Shown: positions 43,255 through 52,374 of the stretch, piece by piece
How positions within the stretch are numbered: position 1 is the stretch's first letter
Layout of the letters: each line of letters opens with the position of its first letter
Source of the DNA: Variovorax sp. KK3
GTDB taxonomy: Bacteria; Pseudomonadota; Gammaproteobacteria; Burkholderiales; Burkholderiaceae_C
Reading direction: 5' to 3'
DNA length: 64,000 nt
Assembly: GCF_001984055.1 (NCBI RefSeq)
Contig: NZ_LYVO01000002.1
Span: 62,001-126,000, forward strand
The notes under the pieces: generated by a model
What the model was told of the DNA's origin: nothing
The model's database searches: none
The model's input: only the letters and a program-made list of their open reading frames with translations
Made by a program: the position numbers and the translations under genes

Positions 43255-45093
43255 ATGACCACACACCCCACAGTCCACGAGGTCACCGAGCGCATCCGTG
43301 CGCGCAGCCGTGACCTGCGAAGCGCCTACCTCCAACGCCTCACCGACATCCGCAACCGCGACCGCGGCTCCGACCGCATGGGCTGCGCCAACGTGGCGCA
43401 TGCGGTGGCGAGCATACCGGCCAACGACAAGTTCAAGGTGGTGGCCGAGCGGGCGCCGAACATCGGCGTCGTCACCGCCTACAACGACATGCTCTCGGCC
43501 CATGCGCCGTTCCAGGGCTACCCCGACATCGTCAAGCACGAGGCGCGCCGCCTCGGCGCCACCGCCCAGGTGGCGGGCGGCGTGCCCGCCATGTGCGACG
43601 GCGTGACGCAGGGCACGCCCGGCATGGAGCTGAGTCTCTTCAGCCGCGACGTGATCGCCATGGGCACTGCGGTGGCACTCACGCACGACATGTTCGATGC
43701 CGCGCTGCTGCTCGGCGTGTGCGACAAGATCGTGCCGGGCCTGCTGATCGGTGCGCTGCATTTCGGCCACCTGCCGACCGTGTTCGTGCCGGCCGGTCCC
43801 ATGCCCTCGGGCCTGTCGAACAGCGCCAAGGCCAAGGTGCGCGAGCAGGCCGCGCAAGGCCTGGTCGGGCGCCAGGGTCTGCTCGATGCCGAAATGGCCG
43901 CCTATCACGACCAGGGCACCTGCACTTTCTACGGCACCGCCAACAGCAACCAGATGCTGTTGGAGGCCATGGGCCTGCACGTGCCGGGCACCGCGTTCAT
44001 CCAGCCTGGCGATTCGATGCGCGAAGCGCTCACGCGCGAGGCGGTGCGCACGGTGCTCGGGCGCGCGGCCGACAGTGCCTACGCGGTGCCGCCGATCGGC
44101 GCGATGGTCGACGAGCGCTGCATCGTCAATGCCATGGCCGCACTGCTGGCCACGGGCGGATCGACCAACCACCTGATCCACTGGGTGGCCGTGGCGCGCG
44201 CGGCCGGCATCCTGATCGACTGGAACGACTTCTCCGAGCTGTCCGAAGTGGTGCCGCTGCTGACCCGGGTGTATCCCAACGGCACGGCCGACGTGAACGA
44301 GTTCCAGGCCGCGGGCGGGCCGGGCTTCGTGATCGGCGAACTGCTCGACGGCGGCCTCATGCATGGCGACGTGCTCACGGTGCGCGCTGGTGGCCTGCGC
44401 GAATTCGCCAATATCCCGAGCCTGGCCGGCGAGCCCTCGCAGGAGCACGTGCTGACGTGGCACCCGGCGGCGCCGTCGAAGAACGAGGCGGTGGCGCGGC
44501 CGGTGTCGGCGCCCTTCAGCGCCACGGGTGGCCTCAAGCTGCTGGCGGGCAACCTGGGCCGCAGCGTGATCAAGGTGTCGTCGGTGCCCGACGACCGGCA
44601 TGTCATCGAGGCGCCGGCGCGCGTTTTCGATTCGCAGGCCGCGCTGCAGAAGGCATTCAGCGCCGGCGAACTGGAGCGCGATGTGGTCTGCGTGGTGCGC
44701 TGGCAGGGCCCGCAGGCCAATGGCATGCCCGAACTGCACAAGCTGACGCCGCCGCTGTCGGTGCTGCAGGGCAAGGGCTTCCGCGTGGCGCTGGTGACCG
44801 ACGGCCGCATGAGCGGTGCATCGGGCAAGGTGCCGGCGGCCATCCACGTCTCGCCCGAGGCCGCCGCCGGCGGGCCGCTGGCCAAGGTGCGCGACGGCGA
44901 CCTGATCCGCCTCGACTCGGTGGCCGGCACCCTGGCAGTGCTGTTGCCGGCCGACGAATGGGCCGAACGAGAAACCGCGACCATGCAGGACGAACAACGC
45001 AAGGACAACGGCCACGGCCTGGGCCGCGAGCTGTTCGCCGGCATGCGCCGCAATGCTTTGACTGCCGAAGAAGGAGCCTGCACATGGCTGTAG
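43255..45093 (+). CDS. edd: 6-phosphogluconate dehydratase (Entner-Doudoroff)
   Basis: 612 aa, full length. The IlvD/Edd family signatures are present, including [19 protein letters not shown] and [11 protein letters not shown] for the [4Fe-4S] Cys ligands and [14 protein letters not shown] for the active site. It dehydrates 6-phosphogluconate to KDPG in the cytosol. The start has a GAAG spacing motif after the leader hairpin. The eda gene starts inside its last codons. Confidence 0.95.
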   Translation: MTTHPTVHEVTERIRARSRDLRSAYLQRLTDIRNRDRGSDRMGCANVAHAVASIPANDKFKVVAERAPNIGVVTAYNDMLSAHAPFQGYPDIVKHEARRLGATAQVAGGVPAMCDGVTQGTPGMELSLFSRDVIAMGTAVALTHDMFDAALLLGVCDKIVPGLLIGALHFGHLPTVFVPAGPMPSGLSNSAKAKVREQAAQGLVGRQGLLDAEMAAYHDQGTCTFYGTANSNQMLLEAMGLHVPGTAFIQPGDSMREALTREAVRTVLGRAADSAYAVPPIGAMVDERCIVNAMAALLATGGSTNHLIHWVAVARAAGILIDWNDFSELSEVVPLLTRVYPNGTADVNEFQAAGGPGFVIGELLDGGLMHGDVLTVRAGGLREFANIPSLAGEPSQEHVLTWHPAAPSKNEAVARPVSAPFSATGGLKLLAGNLGRSVIKVSSVPDDRHVIEAPARVFDSQAALQKAFSAGELERDVVCVVRWQGPQANGMPELHKLTPPLSVLQGKGFRVALVTDGRMSGASGKVPAAIHVSPEAAAGGPLAKVRDGDLIRLDSVAGTLAVLLPADEWAERETATMQDEQRKDNGHGLGRELFAGMRRNALTAEEGACTWL

Positions 45094-45728
45094 AGAACAA
45101 AGGGATCACCGCCATCGAGGTGATGCGCGACGCGCCGGTGATCCCGGTGATCGTGCTGCACGACGTCAAGGACGCCGTGCCGCTGGCGCGCGCGCTGGTG
45201 GCCGGCGGCATCCGCATGCTCGAGGTGACGCTGCGCACGCGCGAGGCGCTCGAATGCATCGAGATCATCTCGAAAGAAGTGCCCGATGCCGTGGCCGGCG
45301 CCGGCACCATCCGCAGCGCGGCCGACGCGCAGGCCTCGGCGCTGGCCGGCGCCAAGTTCGGCGTGAGCCCGGGCTACACGCGTGCGGTCGGCAAGGCCTG
45401 CCACGACCTCGGACTGCCGCTCTTGCCCGGCGTGGCCACGGGCAGCGAGATCATGATGGCGCAGGAAGACGGCCTGACCGAGCTCAAGTTCTTCCCGGCC
45501 GTGCAGGCCGGCGGCATCGCGATGCTGAAGGCCTGGCAGGGGCCATTCGGCGAAGTGAAGTTCTGCCCGACCGGCGGCGTCACCGCGGCCAACGCGCACG
45601 AGTTTCTGGCGCTCGCCAACGTGGCCTGCGTGGGCGGCTCGTGGATCGTGCCCACGGATGCCATCGCGGCCGGCGACTGGGACCGCATCACGGCGCTGGC
45701 GCGCGAGGCCAGCCAACTGGCTCGATGA
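45084..45728 (+). CDS. eda: KDPG/KHG aldolase (Entner-Doudoroff)
   Basis: 214 aa TIM-barrel class I aldolase. The Schiff-base Lys is in [11 protein letters not shown] and the base/phosphate-binding residues are in [25 protein letters not shown] and [11 protein letters not shown]. It splits KDPG to pyruvate and glyceraldehyde-3-phosphate. Its ATG overlaps the edd stop by 10 bp and its stop overlaps the HAD gene start (ATGA). The three genes form one operon. Confidence 0.94.
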   Translation: MAVENKGITAIEVMRDAPVIPVIVLHDVKDAVPLARALVAGGIRMLEVTLRTREALECIEIISKEVPDAVAGAGTIRSAADAQASALAGAKFGVSPGYTRAVGKACHDLGLPLLPGVATGSEIMMAQEDGLTELKFFPAVQAGGIAMLKAWQGPFGEVKFCPTGGVTAANAHEFLALANVACVGGSWIVPTDAIAAGDWDRITALAREASQLAR

Positions 45729-46447
45729 GCGAGTTCGATCCGGCCGACCTGAAGGTCATCGCCTTCGACGTCTTCGGCACGGTGGTCGACTGGTACAGCG
45801 GCATCGCCGCCGAGGCCGAACGCCTGCTGCCGGGCGTGGACGGCGGCGCCTTCGCGCTGGCCTGGCGCGCCGGCTACCAGCCCGCGATGAAGAGCGTGAT
45901 GGAACGTATCGCGGCAGGCGAGGGCGGCTTCACGCTGCTCGACGAACTGCACATGGGCATCCTGGGCGGCGTGCTGCGCGACTTCGGCATCGAAGAGCTC
46001 GACGGCGTCCGCAAGCGCGAGCTCAACAAGGCCTGGCACCGTCTGCCGGCCTGGCCCGATTCGGTCGAGGGGCTGGCACGGCTCAAGCGCAAGTACATCG
46101 TGTGTTCGCTGTCCAACGGCAACATCGGCCTCTTGACCGAAATGGCCAAGAACGCGGGCCTGCCCTGGGACTGCGTGCTCTCGGCCGAGGTCTTCAAGGC
46201 CTACAAGCCCGACCCGCGCACCTACCTCGGCGTGGCGGCCGTGTTCGACGTGGTGCCGCACCAGGTGATGCTGGCCGCGGCACACCACGACGACCTGGCG
46301 GCAGCGCGAACCTGCGGCCTGCGCACGGGCTACATCGAACGGGCTTGGGAGTTCGGCCCGGGCAAACCCAAGGACGTGTCGCCGCAACCGGACAACACGC
46401 TGCACGCGCGCGACATCGGGGCCCTGGCGGACCTGCTGGGCTGCTGA
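45725..46447 (+). CDS. Haloacid dehalogenase type II (HAD superfamily)
   Basis: 240 aa. HAD motif I is [13 protein letters not shown], with the nucleophilic Asp followed by F-G-T as in L-2-haloacid dehalogenases. Then come [14 protein letters not shown] (motif II), [18 protein letters not shown] (motif III Lys) and [13 protein letters not shown] (motif IV). It may remove halide from 2-haloacids or hydrolyse a sugar phosphate. It is ATGA-coupled to eda, so it might act on phosphorylated intermediates of the pathway. A hairpin follows at 46461-46485. Confidence 0.87.
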   Translation: MSEFDPADLKVIAFDVFGTVVDWYSGIAAEAERLLPGVDGGAFALAWRAGYQPAMKSVMERIAAGEGGFTLLDELHMGILGGVLRDFGIEELDGVRKRELNKAWHRLPAWPDSVEGLARLKRKYIVCSLSNGNIGLLTEMAKNAGLPWDCVLSAEVFKAYKPDPRTYLGVAAVFDVVPHQVMLAAAHHDDLAAARTCGLRTGYIERAWEFGPGKPKDVSPQPDNTLHARDIGALADLLGC

Positions 46448-46460
46448 AGGCGGGCCGCTG

Positions 46461-46485
46461 CGCGCCGGACGATCGATCCGGCGCG
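46461..46485 (+). terminator. Strong hairpin between convergent operons, probable terminator
   Basis: A perfect 9-bp stem, CGCGCCGGA (46461-46469) and TCCGGCGCG (46477-46485), with a 7-base loop lies 14 bp after the HAD stop. There is no long T tract; the following bases are GCTCCGGCTTTCTC. It may act as a weak terminator or transcript-end stabiliser for the edd-eda-HAD operon. Confidence 0.5.
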
Positions 46486-46499
46486 GCTCCGGCTTTCTC

Positions 46500-46531
46500 A
46501 AGCCAACAAGCCATCAAGCCATCAAGCCAGC
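46500..46531. repeat. Four tandem 8-bp units at the hyuB 3' end
   Basis: Units AAGCCAAC, AAGCCATC, AAGCCATC and AAGCCAGC run from 46500 to 46531. The last unit and a half lies inside the hyuB stop region, so on the minus strand TGA codons recur in the same series (TTGATGGC). It is a short slippage-type repeat in a gene-end region and need not have a function. Confidence 0.75.
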
Positions 46532-48510
46532 CGCAACTCGGGCAGGTCCGCGTGCTGTGCGGCGAGCGCCGCGTACGCACTCGCCACATCGATGCCACCG
46601 CCATCCTTCGCTGCCGGCCTGTCGGCCAGTGTCGCGAACAGGTGGTGTTTGACGAAGTGGCGCCACGACACCGGGATCTCGGCCAGGATGCGCGTCAGCG
46701 TCGCATACCGGGCGTGCGTCCACACGCTTTCGAAGCGGTCCCGGCCGGGGCCGAAGTCGAAGTGCGACCTTGGCTGCGGCTGTTCGGAGCGCAATGCCCG
46801 AGTCGCGGGTTCGTCGATGGCTCCGATCGCGTCGATGACCACACCGTAAGCCTCGCGCGCCCTGCCGATCGACACGAACCCGCTGCGCACGTCGTCGCGC
46901 ACCTTCTCGATGTCGCGGTCGAAAGGACTGCCGTAGCCACCGCCTGCCGACCCCTGGATGCGGATCACGTCGCCCGGCGCACATGCCACCAGGTCGGTGT
47001 TGCGCAGCTCGACGGCCGAGGGCGTGTCGGGGTTCTTCGTGAAGCGCGAGTTCGCCCCGGCCTTGCCGCCCAGCACGCCCCAGGCGGCCAGGTCCGTGCG
47101 ATTGCGGTTGCGTGCGGTGACGGTGGCGTTGGGCGACAGCAGCTTGAACTCCATCGCCACTGCGTTGCCGCCACGGTTGCGCCCGGCGCCACCGGTATCG
47201 GGCACCAGGCCGTAGCGCAGGATCTCGATCGGAACCTCGGCCTCGTTGATTTCCATCGGGGTGTTTTTCAGGAACGCGGCGTTGGCGCCGCACGCTTCGA
47301 TGCCGTCGAGTTCGGGGCCACCGCCCGCGCCACCGCCGCAGGGGCCGATGGACGCCAACACGCGCCGGCCGTCGCGCGTGGTGGTCTTGACGTTGAGCAG
47401 CGTCGAACCGCCGGCGGGGCAGGCGGGCAGCAGATGCGGCAGCGCCTGGCTGAACACGCCGAACACGCAGGCTTGCACCACGGCCACCATGAGGCTGCGC
47501 ATGCCGACCGCGGCCGGCTCTTGCGGATTGACCACCGAGCCTTCGGGCAGGATCGCGCGGCAGGGGCGCATGGTGCCGCAGTTGAGCACGTTGCGCGGGT
47601 TCAGCGTGTGCAGGATGTAGACCAGCCCGAGCATGATGATCGGATGGCGCGGGTCGCCGCCGGTCGGCATGTTCAGCGACGAAGTCACCTGCGCATCGCT
47701 GCCCGTGAAGTCCAGCTCCAGTTCGTCGCCCTTCACGCGCAAGGTGATCGCGATGCGGCAGGGGTAGCCGCCCACGGAGTCTTCGTCGGCGTATTCGGAG
47801 AAGAAGTACTCGCCGTCCGGAATCTCCCGGATCAACGCGCGGGCCTGGCGCTCGCCGTATTCGAGGATCTTCTCGGAGCCTTCCACGAAATCGTCGACGC
47901 CGAAGCGCTCGATGATCTCGTGCACGGAACGTTCGCCGGTGTTGAGTGCCGCGATCTGCGCATTCATGTCGCCGCGGTTCAGGTCCGGCGTGCGCACGTT
48001 GGCACGCAGGATCTTCAGCAGCTTGTCGTCGATGACGCCGTCGCGGATCAGCAGCATCGGCGGAATGCGCAGGCCTTCCTGCTGCACTTCGGTGAGCGTG
48101 CGCGACAACGACGCGGGCACCGCGCCGCCCATGTCCGTGATGTGGATGTGGCAGCCGACGAAGCAGACCAGCCGGCCTTGCCAGAACACGGGCTTCCACA
48201 GGTGCATGTCGGGCGTGTGCGTCGCCACGTGGCCGCTGTACGGGTCGTTCGTCATGTAGACATCGCCTTCGCGATAGTCGTCGCACAAGCGGATCACGGG
48301 GCCGTAGTCGAGGTTGGTGTACCACGTGGCGCCGAAGGTCTGCGGCGATGCGAAGGTCTTGCCGTCGACCGTCATCAGCTGTGCCGAGAAGTCCTCGGTT
48401 TCCTTGACGAAGCTCGAGTAGGCGGTGCGCATGAGCGTGTAGCCCATGCTTTCGGCCGCTGCGGTGCAGTGGTTGGCCAGGATTTGAAGGGTCAGGTTGT
48501 CGATGCTCAC
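46522..48510 (-). CDS. Hydantoinase B/oxoprolinase-family subunit
   Basis: 662 aa. The start is GTG at 48510 (VSIDNLTLQILANHC), overlapping the hyuA stop (GTGA). HyuB landmarks are SYSSFVKETEDFSAQL, VYMTNDPYSGHVATHTPDMHL and the metal-type HIHITDMGGAVPAS, with a C-terminal GGGYGSP. HyuA/HyuB proteins open cyclic amides (N-methylhydantoin, 5-oxoproline) with ATP, or carboxylate acetone or acetophenone. With a Bug transporter, IclR and LysR regulators close by, a cyclic amide or ketone acid substrate is likely. Tail repeats overlap its stop. Confidence 0.9.
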   Translation of the reverse strand: MSIDNLTLQILANHCTAAAESMGYTLMRTAYSSFVKETEDFSAQLMTVDGKTFASPQTFGATWYTNLDYGPVIRLCDDYREGDVYMTNDPYSGHVATHTPDMHLWKPVFWQGRLVCFVGCHIHITDMGGAVPASLSRTLTEVQQEGLRIPPMLLIRDGVIDDKLLKILRANVRTPDLNRGDMNAQIAALNTGERSVHEIIERFGVDDFVEGSEKILEYGERQARALIREIPDGEYFFSEYADEDSVGGYPCRIAITLRVKGDELELDFTGSDAQVTSSLNMPTGGDPRHPIIMLGLVYILHTLNPRNVLNCGTMRPCRAILPEGSVVNPQEPAAVGMRSLMVAVVQACVFGVFSQALPHLLPACPAGGSTLLNVKTTTRDGRRVLASIGPCGGGAGGGPELDGIEACGANAAFLKNTPMEINEAEVPIEILRYGLVPDTGGAGRNRGGNAVAMEFKLLSPNATVTARNRNRTDLAAWGVLGGKAGANSRFTKNPDTPSAVELRNTDLVACAPGDVIRIQGSAGGGYGSPFDRDIEKVRDDVRSGFVSIGRAREAYGVVIDAIGAIDEPATRALRSEQPQPRSHFDFGPGRDRFESVWTHARYATLTRILAEIPVSWRHFVKHHLFATLADRPAAKDGGGIDVASAYAALAAQHADLPELRLA

Positions 48511-50555
48511 AGTGGTTCTCCGCGAGAGATGCGCAAGTTGGCGAATTCGTCGACCGTGCATTGGTAGCCGGGAAGGATGACCGTCGTGCAGTCGTCCTGC
48601 GAAACGATGGCGGGGCCCGCCAGGCTGTCGCCGGGCTTGAGCGACGCGCGCCGGTACAGCGCGACTTCGCGCAGGGCGTCGTCGATCCAGGCTTCCACGT
48701 GCCGATCGGTACTCGGCTTGCCCGGCACGAGGTCGTAGCGGGCCAGTTGCGGCTTGTCGCGCTTGGCGATGACAACCAGCCGCACGCTGACGACTTGAAC
48801 CGCGGCGTTCGGGTCGGAGTGGCCGTAGATGCGGCGGTGCGCATCGTGGAAGGCTTGCGCCATGCCCTGCAGGTTGCCAGTGTCGATGTCTTCGCTGGCG
48901 ATGGGCGTGTCGAGTTCGAAGGACTGGCCGCGGTAGCGCATCTCTGCCGAGTACGCGAGCTCGTGGTCGCTGCCCTTGCCGTGTTCACGCTCGAGCCATT
49001 GGTGCGCGCGCTCGAGCAGCACGCCGTAGTTTTCGCGCAGGGACGGCAGGCTCTCGGGCGTGAGGTCCACGTACACCGTCTTCAGGAAGTCGTTCTTCAG
49101 TTCGGCGATCAAGCCGCCGAGCGCGCTCAGCGTGCCCGGGTTGGGCGGCACGACGACTTCCTTCACGCCCAGCTCGCGCGCCAGGTAGCCGGCCATCATC
49201 GGGCCGGCACCCCCGAAAGCCAGGATCGAGAACTCGCGCAGGTCGATGCCGAAGCGGGAGACCAGGCCACTCACCTCCGAGTACATGCCCGACACCGCGA
49301 TGTCGATGATGGCCTGCGCGGTCTGCGCCACGCTGCGCTCCAGCGGGCTGGCGAGCTTGGCGATGGCGGCGGTCGAGGCGGCGCGGTCCACGGTCACGGC
49401 GCTGTAGCCCAGTTCGGAATGGCCGACGAGGCCGCACGCGACGAAGGCGTCGGTGATGGTGGCCCGGGTGCCGCCGCGGCCGTAGCACGCGGGGCCCGGG
49501 GTGGAGCCAGCGCTCTCGGGCCCGACCTTCAGCACGCCCAGCGGATCGAGCCACGCGATCGATCCGCCGCCTTCGCCGACCGACGACACGGACACCGACG
49601 GAATGTGGATCTGGAAGTCGCCGATCAATTCGCCATTGCCGTACTGAGGGCGACCGTCGACGATGACCGAGATGTCGGCGCTGGTGCCGCCGATGTCGAG
49701 GCCCAGGCAGCGGTCGATGTTGGCGGCCGCGGCCACGTGGCTGGCGCCGATCACGCCGGCGGCCGTGCCCGACAGGATCATCTGCACGCAGTCGCGCTTG
49801 CCTTGTTCGGCCGTCATGACGCCGCCGTTCGACTTGGTCAGGTGCAGTTGCGGACTCACGCCCACGTTCTTCAGCGCGGACTGGAGTGCACCGAGGTAAT
49901 ACGCCACGCGCGGCTGTACGTAGCCGCCGATGACCGCGGTGATGGTCCGTTCGTATTCGCGAATGATCGGCCAGGTTTCGCTGGAGCACGTCACCGGAAG
50001 GCGCGGCGCCACGCGTTCGACGATGGCCTTGACGCGCTGTTCGTGCTCCGGGTTGCGGTACGAGTGAAGCAGCGAGATCACGATGCCCTCGGCTTCGGCG
50101 GCCAAGGCCTGCTCGGTGGCGGCGACGACGCTTTGCTCGTCCAGTGCCTTGCGCACGACACCGTCGGGGCCCATGCGTTCGGCGATGCCGAAGACCAGGT
50201 TGCGCTGGATCAAAGGCGCCGGGCGTCGCGAGAACAGGTTGTACATGTCGGTCGTCTTCAGCCGACCGATCTCGAGCACGTCGCTGAAGTGCTCGGTGGT
50301 GAAGAGGGCCAGCTTCAAGCCCTTGCGCTGGATCACGGTGTTGATGCCGACCGTGGTGCCGTGCGTGAAATAGCTGATCTCTTCGGGGCGGATGCCGTAG
50401 CGCTCCTGCAGAAGCTCGATGCCCTTGATGACCTCTGCGCCCGGCTGGTCAGGCCGCGAAAAAACCTTCAGGCTATTGATTTCGCTCGTCTTCTCGTTGA
50501 AGACGGCGAAGTCTGCGAACGATCCGCCGATGTCTACTCCGACTCGGTAAGTCAT
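48507..50555 (-). CDS. Hydantoinase A/oxoprolinase-family ATP-dependent subunit
   Basis: 682 aa with the actin-like ATPase core. The N-terminal YRVGVDIGGSFADFAVF is the phosphate-1 loop, with GTTVGINTVIQRKG, LGLDIGGTSADISV and ILAFGGAGPMMAGYLA as the other phosphate/adenosine motifs. The ATG at 50555 is preferred over 50627 because it fits MTYRVGVDIGG, the usual start. It is 3 bases overlapped by hyuB and divergent from iclR over a 21-bp palindrome at 50619-50639. Confidence 0.92.
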   Translation of the reverse strand: MTYRVGVDIGGSFADFAVFNEKTSEINSLKVFSRPDQPGAEVIKGIELLQERYGIRPEEISYFTHGTTVGINTVIQRKGLKLALFTTEHFSDVLEIGRLKTTDMYNLFSRRPAPLIQRNLVFGIAERMGPDGVVRKALDEQSVVAATEQALAAEAEGIVISLLHSYRNPEHEQRVKAIVERVAPRLPVTCSSETWPIIREYERTITAVIGGYVQPRVAYYLGALQSALKNVGVSPQLHLTKSNGGVMTAEQGKRDCVQMILSGTAAGVIGASHVAAAANIDRCLGLDIGGTSADISVIVDGRPQYGNGELIGDFQIHIPSVSVSSVGEGGGSIAWLDPLGVLKVGPESAGSTPGPACYGRGGTRATITDAFVACGLVGHSELGYSAVTVDRAASTAAIAKLASPLERSVAQTAQAIIDIAVSGMYSEVSGLVSRFGIDLREFSILAFGGAGPMMAGYLARELGVKEVVVPPNPGTLSALGGLIAELKNDFLKTVYVDLTPESLPSLRENYGVLLERAHQWLEREHGKGSDHELAYSAEMRYRGQSFELDTPIASEDIDTGNLQGMAQAFHDAHRRIYGHSDPNAAVQVVSVRLVVIAKRDKPQLARYDLVPGKPSTDRHVEAWIDDALREVALYRRASLKPGDSLAGPAIVSQDDCTTVILPGYQCTVDEFANLRISRGEPL

Positions 50556-50618
50556 GAACACCTCATGGGTTGAAACAAGGAGAGCACACCGCTTGCGATC
50601 TCGGCTTCGATGTGCCAC

Positions 50619-50639
50619 AATGTTCACCTAGTAAACATT
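50619..50639. promoter_or_regulatory. 21-bp palindrome between hyuA and iclR
   Basis: AATGTT and AACATT enclose a nine-base centre, with ATGTTCACC just beyond. It lies 20 bp before the iclR ATG and 63 bp before hyuA. IclR-type regulators bind such palindromes between themselves and their target, which is the layout here. A second pair, TCACCT and AGGTGA, flanks it. Confidence 0.55.
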
Positions 50640-50659
50640 AAGTTCATCAGGTGATCGAA

Positions 50660-51304
50660 ATGAAAGATAACAGATCGGTTCAGCGGTGTCTAGCGCTGCT
50701 GCGCGCGTTCAAAACACAGCCTCGGCAAACGCTGGCGGAGCTCTCGAAAGGCGTCGAACTGCCGCACTCGACCGTGCTGCGCTTCCTGCACACGCTCGAG
50801 CGCGAGGGCTACGTGCGCATCGAAGGCGGGCTGTGGTCGCTGGGGCCGCAGATGCTCGACCTCGGCTTCACGGCGCTTCGGAGCATGGGCATCTCCGAAT
50901 CGGTGCAGGACACGCTGCAGCGCCTGGCGGATGCCTGCAAGGGCACCGTCAACATCGGCGAACGGCACGACGACGAAGTGCTCGTACTGGCGCGCGTGAG
51001 CAGCGTCGGCGAGCACATGAAGATGTTCGTGGTGAACCTTCGCGTGGGCAGCCATCTGCCGAAGGAAAGCGCCCTCTATCGCGCCGTCGACCTGCCGGCC
51101 GACCAGTGGTGCGTGGCGCAGTATCCGGAGCTGCGCCACGTCACCATCGCCATGCCGATGGTCCTGAACGCGTCGCGCGTGCTGTCGCTCGGCCTCTCGG
51201 TCGACAGCGAGGAATACCCGATGGAACGGGTCGAGACCGAGCTGGTGGCGCTGCTGCGCAAGGAGCGCTCGCAGATCGAGCAGCTGATGATGCTCAACGC
51301 GTGA
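50660..51304 (+). CDS. IclR-family regulator
   Basis: 214 aa. The winged helix is clear (LALLRAFKTQPRQTLAELSKGVELPHSTVLRFLHTLEREGYV). The ATG at 50660 is favoured by AGGTGA 6 bp upstream; a GTG at 50651 is the alternative. The effector domain (VNIGERHDDEVLVLARV, SLGLSVDSEE) is shorter than in most IclR proteins of about 250 residues, lacking part of the ligand-binding loop before the last helix. It likely controls hyuAB in response to a cyclic or aromatic acid. Confidence 0.88.
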   Translation: MKDNRSVQRCLALLRAFKTQPRQTLAELSKGVELPHSTVLRFLHTLEREGYVRIEGGLWSLGPQMLDLGFTALRSMGISESVQDTLQRLADACKGTVNIGERHDDEVLVLARVSSVGEHMKMFVVNLRVGSHLPKESALYRAVDLPADQWCVAQYPELRHVTIAMPMVLNASRVLSLGLSVDSEEYPMERVETELVALLRKERSQIEQLMMLNA

Positions 51305-51325
51305 CGCGCGCCGCGGTGCAGGCGC

Positions 51326-52228
51326 TCAAGGCTTGCCGATCTCCGCGACGATCGCCACGAAGTTCTCGGCGATCGCGTTGCCGCTGTTCTTCTTCCGCAC
51401 GGCCGCCACGGGGTAGGTGATCGGCGATCCGTCGTCGTGCACGAGGTCGATGTACGAGATGCCGCTCAGCTGAAACGTGCGCATCGGCCGCGGAACGATC
51501 GCCAGGCCGAAGCCGCCCGCCACCATGACGAGGTTGGTCACCCATTGCGTCTGGTCGTACATCAGGTTCGGATTCAGCGCGGACTCCTTGAAAGCCCGGA
51601 GCAGCGGGCCCGAGAAGCCCGGCGAATCCGACAAGGAGAAGAAGGCCAGCAGTGGATCGGACACGATGTCCGCCACGCGCACCGACTTTTCTGCGGCGAG
51701 GCGGTGCGCCGATGGCACCGCCAGGATGAAGCGCTCGTGACGCAGCGGGTCGGTCTTCAACTGGCCGGCGTCGAGCGTGTCGTTGGGAATCAGGATCGCG
51801 ACGTCCACCTTCTCACGGCTCACGTCGTCGAGCTGCTTGCTGCTCAGTTCGCGCGTGACGATCACGCGCACTTCGGGGTAGGCCTCGTGAAAGCGTTGCA
51901 GCGCGGCGGGCAGCAGGTCGAGGAAGGCGCTGGGCACGCAGGACACGCGCAACACACCGCTGATGCCGAGCGCGGTGTTTCGCGTCAGAGCGACCGCCTC
52001 GTGAACCTGGCCGAGGATGCGCCTCGCCTCGTTGTGGAACACCTGCCCCGCCAGCGTGAGCTTCACGTTGTGCCGGTCGCGGTCGAACAGCTGCACGCCC
52101 AGGCTTTCTTCGAGCCGGCGGATGGTCGCGCTGAGCGGCGGCTGCGAAATGTGAAGGCGCTCGGCCGCCTTTCGAAAATTGAGCTCTTCCGCCAGCACGG
52201 CGAATTGCCGGATCTGCCGCAGGTCCAT
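51326..52228 (-). CDS. LysR-family regulator
   Basis: 300 aa. MDLRQIRQFAVLAEELNFRKAAERLHISQPPLSATIRRLEESLGVQLF is a textbook LysR helix-turn-helix. The substrate-binding half follows with GVLRVSCVPSAFLDLLPAAL and a GGFGLAIVPRPM effector-region end. It is divergent from the Bug/FAD-monooxygenase genes over a palindrome at 52287-52304. It probably activates them when the aromatic substrate is present. The iclR gene ends 21 bp from its stop, tail to tail. Confidence 0.9.
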   Translation of the reverse strand: MDLRQIRQFAVLAEELNFRKAAERLHISQPPLSATIRRLEESLGVQLFDRDRHNVKLTLAGQVFHNEARRILGQVHEAVALTRNTALGISGVLRVSCVPSAFLDLLPAALQRFHEAYPEVRVIVTRELSSKQLDDVSREKVDVAILIPNDTLDAGQLKTDPLRHERFILAVPSAHRLAAEKSVRVADIVSDPLLAFFSLSDSPGFSGPLLRAFKESALNPNLMYDQTQWVTNLVMVAGGFGLAIVPRPMRTFQLSGISYIDLVHDDGSPITYPVAAVRKKNSGNAIAENFVAIVAEIGKP

Positions 52229-52286
52229 CGCTTGCTTCCTCGTGCTCTCCACAACGAAGCAGTCGAAGATATCACCAGCACCAGTC

Positions 52287-52304
52287 GATAGTATTGGAAC
52301 TATC
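52287..52304. promoter_or_regulatory. Palindrome in the lysR-Bug divergent promoter
   Basis: GATAGT-ATTGGA-ACTATC, 18 bp with a six-base centre, lies 58 bp upstream of the lysR ATG and 70 bp upstream of the Bug ATG. LysR proteins bind T-N11-A sites of this kind in divergent promoters. It contains ATAGT and ACTAT arms. Confidence 0.55.
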
Positions 52305-52374
52305 ACGAGCGGTTTCCTAAGCTTGCGACCAGTCACACCCCACGGGGCTTCAACTCGAACGCAAAAGGTCCTCC

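Noticed and set aside
46500..46531. Possible CRISPR-like repeat
   Set aside because: Units are 8 bp, contiguous without spacers, only four copies; a short slippage repeat.
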